From Gimesia chilikensis (GTDB taxonomy: Bacteria > Planctomycetota > Planctomycetia > Planctomycetales > Planctomycetaceae): DNA of 64,000 bases. Shown in pieces: positions 9,001 through 17,628 of this stretch (positions are counted from its first letter, which is position 1; each line of letters begins with the position of its first letter). Where the stretch lies: assembly GCF_008329715.1 (NCBI RefSeq), contig NZ_VTSR01000005.1, positions 496,001-560,000 of the forward strand, read 5' to 3'. A model generated the notes under the pieces. The model saw only the letters and a program-made list of their open reading frames with translations, did no database searches and was not told the DNA's origin. Position numbers and translations under genes: made by a program.

Positions 9001-10946
9001 ACAATGCGGGGATAACCCAGTCCCCTCTGATCAAGTAAAAGTCCGGTACTCTGGATAGCCGAATTGTCACCGGCATTAATGGCAGGGCTGTCTGTGAGTA
9101 ACGCGTGAGTCAGGACAGCTCCGCCGTTGTCTCTTAAAACAGGATCCAGTACGCCTGCGATACTATCCTGAATAACATTATGGCTTCCTGTGAATTCACC
9201 GACAAAGTTTTCATAGAGCTGGGCACCTGATCCAGCTGAGTTCCCCGCAACAATGGAATTTTGAATTTCAATGTCACCAGTGAAAAAACCATAAATGCCT
9301 CCACCATTCTGAGTAGCACTATTGCCTGTGATGGTGCTGTTAAGAATGGTTGGCGTATCTTGCCCGTTGCTTGAGTTATAGGAAATTCCCCCACCACTAC
9401 CTGAGGAAGTATTGCCGGAGATTATACTTTGGAGAATCGTTGAATGACCGGATTTGATCGCGATCCCCCCTCCAAATGAAATTGCCTGATTTCCAGAGAT
9501 CGTACTGTTTTCGATCCTTAAATGATCATCAAAGGTACTGAGAATCGCCCCGCCATCTTTACCTGCGGTATTCATTGACATCGCAGTATTCAAGATGGTG
9601 ACGTTTGTATCAAAGCTGTTTACTCCGCCTCCATTGACCGATGCTGAGTTACCAGTGATGTGACTATTCTGAATCGTAAGTATTCCATTCAGGCTGGAGA
9701 TGGCACCGCCATTTTTATTGGCCGTGTTTTCCGTGAAGAGAGTGTCTGCAATCAGATGGCTCTCTTCCACATCAACAATCGCCTCAGAATAAATAGAGAC
9801 ACCACCCCCATCAGCATTTGTGGAGTTTCCCGTGAAAGTGCTGCTTTGAATCAGCAGCTGGCCGGTTGAATGGTCGATGCCTCCACCGCCGGCTGCAAAG
9901 CCCGAATTATTCTGAAAGCTACTGTTGGTGACAGTCAGACTGGCGTCCGTATTCTTGATTCCTCCGCCTGAACTCGTTGCCGTGTTGCCTGTGAACACGG
10001 TATCGAGAACCGTCATGGTGGCGATTGAGTTGCTGAAGGTCACCTTTTTATTGAAGACAGCTGCACCATCCCTGGCTGAGTTTTCAACAAACTCGCTGCC
10101 TGTGATCAGGACCGAGTTAGACTCATTTTCGATAGCCCCCCCATTCGTCTCTGCCACATTTTCTGAGAAGACAGAATTGTTAATCGACAGGTCCGCGGAG
10201 CTGCCATAATTATAAATGGCACCGCCGTGTCTTGAAGTGTTGGTATCAAAAGAGGAATTAGAAACTGTCAATGCACCAATCAGGTTGTAGATCGCGCCAC
10301 CATAATATCCGGTTGTATTTCCGGTAAATGTACAGTCGATGACCGTCAGATCTCCACTACTCCGAATCGCCCCCCCTTCCACGACTGCTTCGTTATTCGT
10401 AAAGACACAGTCCTGCAAGCTTAGACTTTCGTAGCTAAAAATGGCTCCCCCATCGCTCAGATGATGCGGCCCGTTAAAGTCTCCATACCCATCAGCCAGC
10501 CTAAGCCCACTCATTGCGACTGAGAGTTTATTTTCTTGATAGTCGTTGATGTAAAAGAGTCGATTTGCTTCGTTCCCACTGATCGTTAACAGATCTGCTC
10601 CTAAACCGACAATCGTTACATCATCGGAAATGGCAAGCTCTTCGCTCAGGAAAATCGTCTGTCCCGCAAGTGAGGCATCGAAGGTAATCGTATCCGCGCC
10701 GGCACTCGAGTTAGCGGCTTCGAGGGCGGCGCGCAGACTCCCTGTGCCGCTGTCATCGTTGTTGGTAACCGTAAAGGTGGTCAACAACAGGCGATCCTCC
10801 AGAGTCTCACCTTTGGTGTGTGATACGAGCGCAGGTACTGAACCCGCATTTTGCAGTGAGCGGCGGTTCCTGTGTGAACGGGATCGCTTTGTCAGATGGC
10901 GGTAGAGACTCTGTTTCAGTGTGGAGAGCCACAGCGAATTATTCAT
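6066..10946 (-). CDS. Beta-helix protein with two cassettes and cohesin-, dockerin- and metzincin-like domains, paralogue 3
   Basis: The protein has 1626 residues from MNNSLWLSTLKQSL, the start that aligns with the other paralogues; the open frame extends 78 codons upstream without resemblance to them. After the basic N-terminus and ETLEDRLLLTTFTV come two Pmp-like beta-helix cassettes, the second opening near residue 662 (LSLREAIKLAN). Each ends with DPVLRDNGG and an AINAGD or AIDAGD turn. A cohesin-like domain spans about 1204-1357, dockerin-like repeats 1378-1436 (DLNDDDNINFRDLI; the second repeat DLDQSHYVGFRDLI is less canonical), and a metzincin-type HELGHLLGYEH lies at 1575-1585. It sits 137 bp upstream of paralogue 2 and shares an almost identical 99-bp segment with it over the zinc motif. 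Confidence 0.92.
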   Translation of the reverse strand: MNNSLWLSTLKQSLYRHLTKRSRSHRNRRSLQNAGSVPALVSHTKGETLEDRLLLTTFTVTNNDDSGTGSLRAALEAANSSAGADTITFDASLAGQTIFLSEELAISDDVTIVGLGADLLTISGNEANRLFYINDYQENKLSVAMSGLRLADGYGDFNGPHHLSDGGAIFSYESLSLQDCVFTNNEAVVEGGAIRSSGDLTVIDCTFTGNTTGYYGGAIYNLIGALTVSNSSFDTNTSRHGGAIYNYGSSADLSINNSVFSENVAETNGGAIENESNSVLITGSEFVENSARDGAAVFNKKVTFSNSIATMTVLDTVFTGNTATSSGGGIKNTDASLTVTNSSFQNNSGFAAGGGGIDHSTGQLLIQSSTFTGNSTNADGGGVSIYSEAIVDVEESHLIADTLFTENTANKNGGAISSLNGILTIQNSHITGNSASVNGGGVNSFDTNVTILNTAMSMNTAGKDGGAILSTFDDHLRIENSTISGNQAISFGGGIAIKSGHSTILQSIISGNTSSGSGGGISYNSSNGQDTPTILNSTITGNSATQNGGGIYGFFTGDIEIQNSIVAGNSAGSGAQLYENFVGEFTGSHNVIQDSIAGVLDPVLRDNGGAVLTHALLTDSPAINAGDNSAIQSTGLLLDQRGLGYPRIVGGTVDAGASEYLGSHFLVDSATDTDDGDYTAGNLSLREAIKLANESAAADLITFDASLFDQTLMIYNELVISDDVTIFGHGAEHLTLSGDGTRRLFRIDDGDAENSISVELSGFTLTNGFAHYTSGGAIHSLETLSVSDVTFVDNQASVLNSSTPYGGSYGGAIYSAGDLTVMNSTFVRNSADWYGGAIYSTDGLLSVTGCDFTENQTFYSGGAILVQDGDLHVSSSTFSENHSDTLGGGIYVRNGVLTVDDTVFTENSSGTGGGIYHFNSTALTPVFTELSITDCTFQGNTTTSHGGAVSFGSDLSLYSSYFTAFIENSHFWENSASSGGAIASGGRNVLVSGSTFVKNTARLYGGGINDNSLNLTVQNSLFDQNSADAWGGAIYSNWKLVLQNSTLSGNTALVVGGGIAFGTTGAEFVIINSTLTGNAAAKIGGGIYSLGSVTSMIRNSIIAGNSAPSIPQALPYYTKYNTILQNSVEGLLDPVLRDNGGLMKTHALLPGSAAIDAGDDEALGNVNSFIINRRETTHDLRGTGFERYQGAAIDIGAFEVQSPLSRIELTLVDSRTTTDSNGEIASLPDNLDWVDEWSGYWLEIWIDTPTITDLGILSASLNLSYNTAITSAISIEYGAGFTVNQTGVIDDLTGSITNLSAETDLTDLGADQRVLFARIRFESTADDGIDLDLAGQTLLAQSPEFTLEQTVIELTGGLATEEVQGAAPETRVFANPYDLNDDDNINFRDLILFASVYRTSPREADSGFSWFADLDQSHYVGFRDLIFFTSNYGKSKAGHAEIIYPTNFSTAWNRHLAVESELLPQVNPRSLEQAAAETVLAAVVDSLEPQLTTEENDKLAQVNLEIVDLPEGVLSNTVHDTIYIDINAAGYGWFVDQTPDDNSEFYATGPYTLIAAPYGNSAARGFVDLRTVILHELGHLLGYEHDGAADVMQATLAPGVRYLPDWESATDEFFGSLADNTELSPF

Positions 10947-11061
10947 GATCAAATCAGTGGGAAAGCGACTTGGAATGGAAACGTGCGGATAGTTGAAGAT
11001 TACACCTTCGTATACTATCAGTAGCTGAACCAAAGACAATATGCAATCAACCAGAAACCGC

Positions 11062-14000
11062 CTATGTTTCGAAGGCCAGCAACTCCAATGTGTCGTTAAG
11101 TTCACTGAAATAATCGTCAAGCAGAGAGTGCTCTCCATCTGGAGCGGATATATCAGTTTTCCGGTCTCCAGCAGAGGCATTTCCGGTCGTCTGACTGCCG
11201 TCGACCTGGTTCTGAGTCAACGAGTCGGAGTTCTCATCAGCGAGGAATGTCTGAGTGTAAGGCAGAACGATCAGCGACAGCTGACTGAGATCAAGAGCCG
11301 AATTAAATTCCACGCCCCGGGTCGCGTGTCCCCAGTCCAGGCTATAAAGACCTGTTTGCGAAAAATCGTACTGTGGAGCAGTGAAGAACTGGGTGTCGGA
11401 ATCGTCTTGCCCGCTTCTGTCGTAGAGTATCCCCAGAGTGGTCGCATCGATCACTTCACTCTGCACTCCACCGACGAGTTGGACGTGCAACTGGCTGAGC
11501 GAGAATTGTGGATTCACAATATGCTCCCGGCTGTCAGAGTAATCGTCTGCGTTCCGTGTTGCAGGGGACGCCTCGAACTGAATGCGGGCCAGCAGGACAT
11601 ACTGGTCGTCACCGACGTCGGTTCGCGCTGTTGTGGCAGAGAGCCCCGTAATCTTCCCCGCGCTGTTGTCGATCGTCTCCGTCTGATTTCCGGTGAAGGC
11701 GGGCCCGTATTCGATGGAGATCGCCTGTGCCACCTCCGGATTAAAATTCAGATTGAACTCTGCGGACTGGATTCCGGTAGTGGTTGAATCCGGAGTGCTG
11801 ACCCAGATTTCGAGCCAGTGATTACCCCACTGGTCGATCCAGGTCCGATTCTCGGGAATTCTCGACTTTTCGCCCGTGCTGGAAGTACGCGTCCGTGAAT
11901 TGGTAAACCGCATTTCGATTTGAGTAAAGGGGCTCTGCGCTTCATACGCGCCGATGTCCACACTTCCATCTTTAATGCGCTCGTAACCCGCACCACGCTG
12001 GTCTGTGGTCAGGTCGGCTGCTGTTGCAGCAGCATTGTCGCCCGCGTTGAGGGCGGCACTGCCGGGCAGGAGGGCGTGGGTCCAGGTTGGGCCGCCGTTG
12101 TCCCGAAGTACGGGATCGAGCAAGCCGTCGATGCTGTCCTGAATGATGTTAAAGCCGCCTGTGTAATCGCCATCTACCTGAGCGGATTCAGCGGCCGAAT
12201 TGCCTGCGATAATGCTGTTGTTGATGAGAATCCTGGTGTAGGCAGAGCTGTGCTCCGCGGTAATGCCGCCACCGGAGTTCCCAGCTGAATTCGCCGTGAT
12301 CGTACAATTGGTCACAAGCAAATTACTGGCGATCAGTATTGTGAGATTTGCCACATGAGGAGAATACGTGTTCGTTCTTACTGAGCTGAAATCAGCGCCG
12401 TTCAACATGCCTGTTGGATTCAGCGACTGAGAGATCGTAATCGTGTCCGGGGTAATGATGGGGAGTTCGGGAGACGATGCATTGTCAGTAAATTCAACTG
12501 ACGCTGCCGGAAAAGTGATATTCTGATCGGTAAAATAAATCCCGCCGCCACTCACTCCCGCATGATTTCCCGAGATCGTACTATTCGTTAAATTCAGATA
12601 GTTTTCCTGGCTGAAAATGGCACCGCCTGCAATGGACGCTGTATTTTGCGCCAGGGTGCTTCCGGAGATTTGCAGTTTAGCACCAAAGGAGTCAAAGCAA
12701 ATTCCCCCACCGTAGCTGGCGATATTTCTGGCGATCGTGGAATTCAGAATGGTCAGATGACGCTGACTTAATATGGCTCCCCCCGAAACCCGGGCAATAT
12801 TCCGGGCAAGGTTGCAACTCTCAAGTGTCATTTGCCCATCGTGATGAAATATCCCCCCACCATCGGTGGCGATGTTGCTCAGGAACGTGGAATCCGTGAT
12901 CAGGATCCCCGATGAATGGCGGGCCAGTTCGGGAAAGTGCTCATTAACCAGAACATCCGCATCCCAGAACCAACCCAAAAAGGGAGGATTGGTGCTGCCG
13001 TCATAGTGATTATAAAGGGCTCCTCCCGAACGCGCATGATTCTCTACGAAGCTGGTTCCCGTGATGGTGGTAAAGGCATATTCCACCCGATATTCGGGCA
13101 ATGCAAACGTGAGAGACAGAGAAGGGGGGCAGGTGTAATAAGGTGTCGGTACTACTGGAATTTCCTCGAAATAGGTAACGCCCTGAGCATTGAATATCCC
13201 GCCCCCGTAATTGAACGCGGTATTACCCTGAAAGTGGCTGTCTGAAACCATCATGTTTCGTGCGGCGTTAAAGATTCCGCCCCCATTTTCACCGGCCCGA
13301 TTGTCTGTGAACGAGGTTCGGTCAACCTTCAATAACCCACCGCTGTGATAGATGCCCCCACCATCATCGAATGCCCGATTGTCTGTAAGCCAGCTGTCGG
13401 CTATCGAAAGGTTTTCCTGGTTCAGAATGGCGGCCCCCTGCCCGGCCATGCCGTGAGTGAGTGTCAGGCCTTGCAGCGAGACATCAATCAGCGCATCCGT
13501 GCCATCGTCGATAGTAAAGATGCGACTGCCGTAACCGGCATCGATGACAATCGGAGTTGCCACATTCCCTGAAATCGTCAGTGTGTCAGAGATGACGAGT
13601 TCACTGTCGAGGTAGATGGTCTGTCCCTGAATTGCTTCCGAGAAAATAATTGTCGTCGCGCCTGCATATTGATTTGCCAGACGAATCGCTTCCCGGAGTG
13701 ACAGCTGGCCCTCGGAATAATCGCCGTCGTCTGTATCAGAGAGTGTATCCACTACCAGGTGAGAGGCTTTCCATTCGACGGCCCCAATATCTACAGTCCC
13801 ATCAAAGATCCGCTGATAACTTCCACCGCGCTGATCTGTGGTGAGTCCTGCCTCTTCAACGGATGCATTACTACCTGCATTGATGGCGGCGCTTCTCTGC
13901 AGCAGGGCATGTGTTTTTGTGGGACCGCCGTTGTTTCTTAAAACGGGATCGAGCAGGCCGTCGATACTGTCCTGAATAATATTGAAGCCACCTGTAAATA

Positions 14001-17000
14001 CCCCAGTGAGCCGGGCGTTCTCTGGAGCGGTATTTCCGGCGACGATGCTGTTGTTGATCTGGTAATCAACGTGATAGAAATCATTTTCGGGAGGAACCAG
14101 ATAGACGCCTCCCCCGGATACGCCTGCGGAATTACCGACGATGGTCGAATTTTGAATTTTGAGACTGCTGGAACTTCCCAGGTAGATCAGATCCAGGTTA
14201 GCTGCTCTCGTATCGGCAATAGAACTCGTTGAGAAAGCCTGAGAGCTGAAATCGGCCTGGAGGAGTTCTCCCGGTCCTAAAAGCAGGTCATCTTCGAACT
14301 CCCAACCATCTTCCCACGGTGAAAGTGGGGGAGCCTCAATCACCCACAGGACAGGGGCAGCTAGAGAATCATGTGGTGTTGAAAAAATTCCGCCGCCATA
14401 AATCGTGGCGCTGTTACCGGAGATGGTACTGTTTTGAATCTGCAAGGTCCCGTTATTGTGATAGATGCCTCCACCGACGCTGGCACTGTTTTCCGAAAAG
14501 GTACTTTCCCGAACCGTCAGCTTACTGTCTGCGTACAGGCCGCCCCCATTTTTCGCTGTGTTATCAGTAAAGGTGCAGCCGACGATTGTGTTGCCTGTAA
14601 AACCTGAACTCTCAAAGGCATCCAGCGCGGTCGAGTCACTTCCGCTGGCAGCGATGTCACAAACGGGGCAGGGATCTACCAGATCCCTTTGGTTCATATA
14701 AACTCCACCACCGGCTAACGCATGATTCTCAATGAAGCTGCTGCCCGCGATGGTCACCACATTTTTCTCCACATTCCAGGGCGAAAACAGGAGAATTGAT
14801 TCCGGTTTCCCTGGAGCCAGCGTCGGAATTTCGAATTGCGCATTCCTGGCTGCGCCATAACTGCTGTAAATTCCACCTCCGTATCGGGAAGCGCTATTCC
14901 CGAAGAAGGTCGTATTGTTGACGAGCAGATCCTGGACGTTGTTGAAGATCCCGCCACCATTATTCTGTGCCACGTTATCTGCGAAGTACGAATCAGAGAC
15001 CATCAACTGACCCCGGGCGTGATAGATTCCGCCTCCGTCTGCACTCGCTAAATTTTCAGAGATCGTACTGTTGGAGAGCGATAGATCCTCATAATTCAGA
15101 ATCGCGCCCCCGCGGTCTGCGGAGCCGTGTATCAGCGACAGGCCGCTGATTTCTACATCGATCGCGGTAGAATTATTGCCGTCATCCACGCGGAAGATCC
15201 GGCTCTGGCCCCCTCCATCGAGCGTCAGCTGGTCCTGTCCCAGGCCGACAATTGTGACACTGGATGAAATCAGCAGTTCACTCTGTATCGCAATGGTTCC
15301 CCCTGCCAGCGCGTTGCTGAAGGTAATCAGACTGGGATCGACTGTACCTTCCGACAGACGGATCGCTTCCCGCAGTGAGAGCTGACCGCTGGAATAGTTG
15401 CCGTCGTCGATATCAGAAAGCGTATCTACGACCAGCGACAGGCCGTTCCATTCCACAGCGCCGATATCGACGGTCCCATCATAGATCCGCTGATAACCCC
15501 AACCACGCTGATCTATAGACGATTGTGCTCTGGCATTGCTGCCGGCATTGATGGCGGCGCTGCCGGCGAGCAGCGCGTGTGTCAGGGTAGAGCCTCCATT
15601 ATCTCTCAGTACCGGATCGAGTAAGCCTGCGACACTGTTCAGAACGATGTTGTGGTCGCCGTCATAGTTTCCATAAATCTGACGGTTACCGGTAGAGGAA
15701 TTACCTGCGACAATGGTGTTCTCGATTTTCGTGGTGAAATTAGACATCAGAGCCAGGCCGCCTCCGGTCTCTTCTGCGAAGTTTCCGGTGATGGTACTGT
15801 TCCAGATCATGATGTTGCTGTTGATGAACCTCATCACGAACATCACGTCTGATATCGAGAGATCCTCCACATCAGCGAGTGTCAGAGTGGAAGCAGGAGC
15901 GTTTTCCGTGGGATCGACCAGAGGGAGCGGATCAAGTGATTCATCAACAATGATGGGGTTGACCGATTCAGGCCCCGTAGCATCTTCCGTTATCGACAAT
16001 AGAGGTAGATCGGTCAGTACGCTGGTGCCGCAGGTGTATTGCCAGGGCAGACTCGAGCAGACATAAAGTTCTCTCCCGTAGATTCCTCCCCCCGAGCCCT
16101 GCGCCTGATTACCCGACAGCGTACTGTTACGCATGCGCACTGATCCCAGGAAGGCAATTCCCCCACCATCGCCGCTGGCAGCATTATTGGAAATGGTGCT
16201 GCCGTTCAGCGAGAGTTGTCCTGAATAGCAGTCAATCGCGCCGCCACGCGTTGCCTGATTTTCTGCTAACGTACTGTCGTAAATTGTGAGCGAGGTATTC
16301 TGGTGATAGATCCCCCCCCCATCATTGAGTGCTTCATTCTGTTTCAGCTCTGAGTTGTAAATTGATAACTTTGAGACCGGGCCGTTATTGGGGTAGCTGG
16401 TTGAATAAATACCGCCACCTGATTTCGCTTTGTTTGCTGCAAACAGACTGTCGCTGATGCGCGCCACTTGATTATCGGAATTTTCGTGACGGGTATAAAT
16501 GCCTCCCCCATTAACGCCGGCCTGGTTTTCAATGAAGCTGCTGCTTCCAATTGTCACGACGATCGTCGAACTGTAGATTCCGCCTCCGGAACCGCCGGCC
16601 TGATTCTGTTCAAAATAACTGTCAGTGACCTTCAGAAAATCTCCCAGCGCAGTAACCGCTCCCCCGTTTCCGCTTGCCAGATTATCTGTGAAATACATAC
16701 CGGAAAGCGTGAGATTATCGTAGCTGAAAATAGCACCGCCCTGGTTTGCAGATCCATTTCTCAGAGTCAGTCCACTGATCTCCACATCGAATGGCTGATA
16801 CAGGCCTGCATCGGAAACGGTAAGGTCACGAACATCGATCAGCGGTGGATTCAGTGGCTGATGGGTATCGCTGCGGGAATTGATTTGAAAAATTCGACTG
16901 TTGCCATTGGCGTCGATCGTCAACTGATTCGCGCCCAGGCCGGTAATGGTCACCGCATCTGTGATCAGCAATTCATCGGTAAGTTTAATCGTCTGTCCGG

Positions 17001-17280
17001 CCAGGGTGTCAGCGAATGTGATTTCATCTGCACCGGCTTCCGCATTGGCCGCTTCGATGGCAGCCCGCAGACTCCCTTCGCCGGAATCGTTGGTATTGAC
17101 CACCGTGAAAGCAGTCAGCAGCATGCGCTCTTCCAGGGATTCGGCAGCATGCATCGAAACCGCACGAGCGATGTGCGGCGTATGTGAGCTGTGTTTCTGG
17201 AGCTGGCGTCTCCGATTGTTCTTACGAACACAGGACTGAAATCGGTCCTGCAGAACGGACAACCATGGAATAGAGAACAT
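11062..17280 (-). CDS. Largest beta-helix protein of the array, three cassettes, cohesin-like end, no dockerin or zinc site, paralogue 4
   Basis: This 2072-residue protein begins MFSIPWLSVLQDRFQ, a basic N-terminus, followed by ESLEERMLLTAFTV. Three beta-helix cassettes follow, the second and third opening near residues 615 and 1172 with VDTLSD(I/T)DDG and LSLREAIRL. A cohesin-like domain covers about 1785-1938 (WLEIWVSTP, ISIEYGPAF, VLLARIQFE). The dockerin repeats and HELGH motif of paralogues 2 and 3 are absent. In their place is a sequence keeping only EFN-A-DL--L-LIVLP and the terminal DDYFSELNDTLELLAF, which matches the tail FFSELNDKMELQNF of paralogue 2. It is the first gene of the array, so a promoter for all four may lie in 17281-17628. 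Surface location is inferred. Confidence 0.92.
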   Translation of the reverse strand: MFSIPWLSVLQDRFQSCVRKNNRRRQLQKHSSHTPHIARAVSMHAAESLEERMLLTAFTVVNTNDSGEGSLRAAIEAANAEAGADEITFADTLAGQTIKLTDELLITDAVTITGLGANQLTIDANGNSRIFQINSRSDTHQPLNPPLIDVRDLTVSDAGLYQPFDVEISGLTLRNGSANQGGAIFSYDNLTLSGMYFTDNLASGNGGAVTALGDFLKVTDSYFEQNQAGGSGGGIYSSTIVVTIGSSSFIENQAGVNGGGIYTRHENSDNQVARISDSLFAANKAKSGGGIYSTSYPNNGPVSKLSIYNSELKQNEALNDGGGIYHQNTSLTIYDSTLAENQATRGGAIDCYSGQLSLNGSTISNNAASGDGGGIAFLGSVRMRNSTLSGNQAQGSGGGIYGRELYVCSSLPWQYTCGTSVLTDLPLLSITEDATGPESVNPIIVDESLDPLPLVDPTENAPASTLTLADVEDLSISDVMFVMRFINSNIMIWNSTITGNFAEETGGGLALMSNFTTKIENTIVAGNSSTGNRQIYGNYDGDHNIVLNSVAGLLDPVLRDNGGSTLTHALLAGSAAINAGSNARAQSSIDQRGWGYQRIYDGTVDIGAVEWNGLSLVVDTLSDIDDGNYSSGQLSLREAIRLSEGTVDPSLITFSNALAGGTIAIQSELLISSSVTIVGLGQDQLTLDGGGQSRIFRVDDGNNSTAIDVEISGLSLIHGSADRGGAILNYEDLSLSNSTISENLASADGGGIYHARGQLMVSDSYFADNVAQNNGGGIFNNVQDLLVNNTTFFGNSASRYGGGIYSSYGAARNAQFEIPTLAPGKPESILLFSPWNVEKNVVTIAGSSFIENHALAGGGVYMNQRDLVDPCPVCDIAASGSDSTALDAFESSGFTGNTIVGCTFTDNTAKNGGGLYADSKLTVRESTFSENSASVGGGIYHNNGTLQIQNSTISGNSATIYGGGIFSTPHDSLAAPVLWVIEAPPLSPWEDGWEFEDDLLLGPGELLQADFSSQAFSTSSIADTRAANLDLIYLGSSSSLKIQNSTIVGNSAGVSGGGVYLVPPENDFYHVDYQINNSIVAGNTAPENARLTGVFTGGFNIIQDSIDGLLDPVLRNNGGPTKTHALLQRSAAINAGSNASVEEAGLTTDQRGGSYQRIFDGTVDIGAVEWKASHLVVDTLSDTDDGDYSEGQLSLREAIRLANQYAGATTIIFSEAIQGQTIYLDSELVISDTLTISGNVATPIVIDAGYGSRIFTIDDGTDALIDVSLQGLTLTHGMAGQGAAILNQENLSIADSWLTDNRAFDDGGGIYHSGGLLKVDRTSFTDNRAGENGGGIFNAARNMMVSDSHFQGNTAFNYGGGIFNAQGVTYFEEIPVVPTPYYTCPPSLSLTFALPEYRVEYAFTTITGTSFVENHARSGGALYNHYDGSTNPPFLGWFWDADVLVNEHFPELARHSSGILITDSTFLSNIATDGGGIFHHDGQMTLESCNLARNIARVSGGAILSQRHLTILNSTIARNIASYGGGICFDSFGAKLQISGSTLAQNTASIAGGAIFSQENYLNLTNSTISGNHAGVSGGGIYFTDQNITFPAASVEFTDNASSPELPIITPDTITISQSLNPTGMLNGADFSSVRTNTYSPHVANLTILIASNLLVTNCTITANSAGNSGGGITAEHSSAYTRILINNSIIAGNSAAESAQVDGDYTGGFNIIQDSIDGLLDPVLRDNGGPTWTHALLPGSAALNAGDNAAATAADLTTDQRGAGYERIKDGSVDIGAYEAQSPFTQIEMRFTNSRTRTSSTGEKSRIPENRTWIDQWGNHWLEIWVSTPDSTTTGIQSAEFNLNFNPEVAQAISIEYGPAFTGNQTETIDNSAGKITGLSATTARTDVGDDQYVLLARIQFEASPATRNADDYSDSREHIVNPQFSLSQLHVQLVGGVQSEVIDATTLGILYDRSGQDDSDTQFFTAPQYDFSQTGLYSLDWGHATRGVEFNSALDLSQLSLIVLPYTQTFLADENSDSLTQNQVDGSQTTGNASAGDRKTDISAPDGEHSLLDDYFSELNDTLELLAFET

Positions 17281-17628
17281 AAGTGGTCAGGCCCGGCTGT
17301 GAATCTAAAAAGAAAGTAACTTTTGATCATATGCACTATTTTTTCGTATAGTACTCTTCAACTGGGGTAAATACAACAAATAAACAAAGATCCTGCGATT
17401 TTCTTCGTATCTGTTCAGATAGCTCCGTTGCCCTCTGATTCGACGGCTTTGAGAGCCACACACTGCCGGGCAAACCGCTGAATTTCAAGCATTCTTTCCA
17501 ATTTCAGGATACGGGTAGGATTTCCCTGAGCCGGAATCATGCACGCTGCGTTGCTGTACTTTTCAGAACCACCGCGATGTGTATAATCCGGGTCCCACTG
17601 CACACCTTACAACCTGACAGGAGCCACT
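17281..17628. other. Divergent intergenic region between the beta-helix array and the TerC-family gene
   Basis: This 348-bp stretch separates the leftward beta-helix array from the rightward TerC-family gene and must hold both promoters unless the array is transcribed from elsewhere. The first 130 bases next to the array are AT-rich. A 62-codon open frame on the minus strand (17415-17603) has no recognisable features and I do not call it a gene. Confidence 0.6.
17560..17587 (+). promoter_or_regulatory. Candidate sigma-70-type promoter of the TerC-family gene
   Basis: A perfect TATAAT at 17582-17587 follows a TTTTCA hexamer at 17560-17565 with a 16-bp spacer. The -10 lies about 40 bases upstream of the start codon, which itself has an AGGAG ribosome-binding site. 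The -35 match is weak, so this is a prediction by eye. Confidence 0.4.

Noticed and set aside
16468..17187. Plus-strand frame of 239 codons, and similar ones at 1507-2061, 3367-4074 and 11041-11787
   Set aside because: All are antisense to the beta-helix genes; regular GC-rich repeats there keep opposite frames open.
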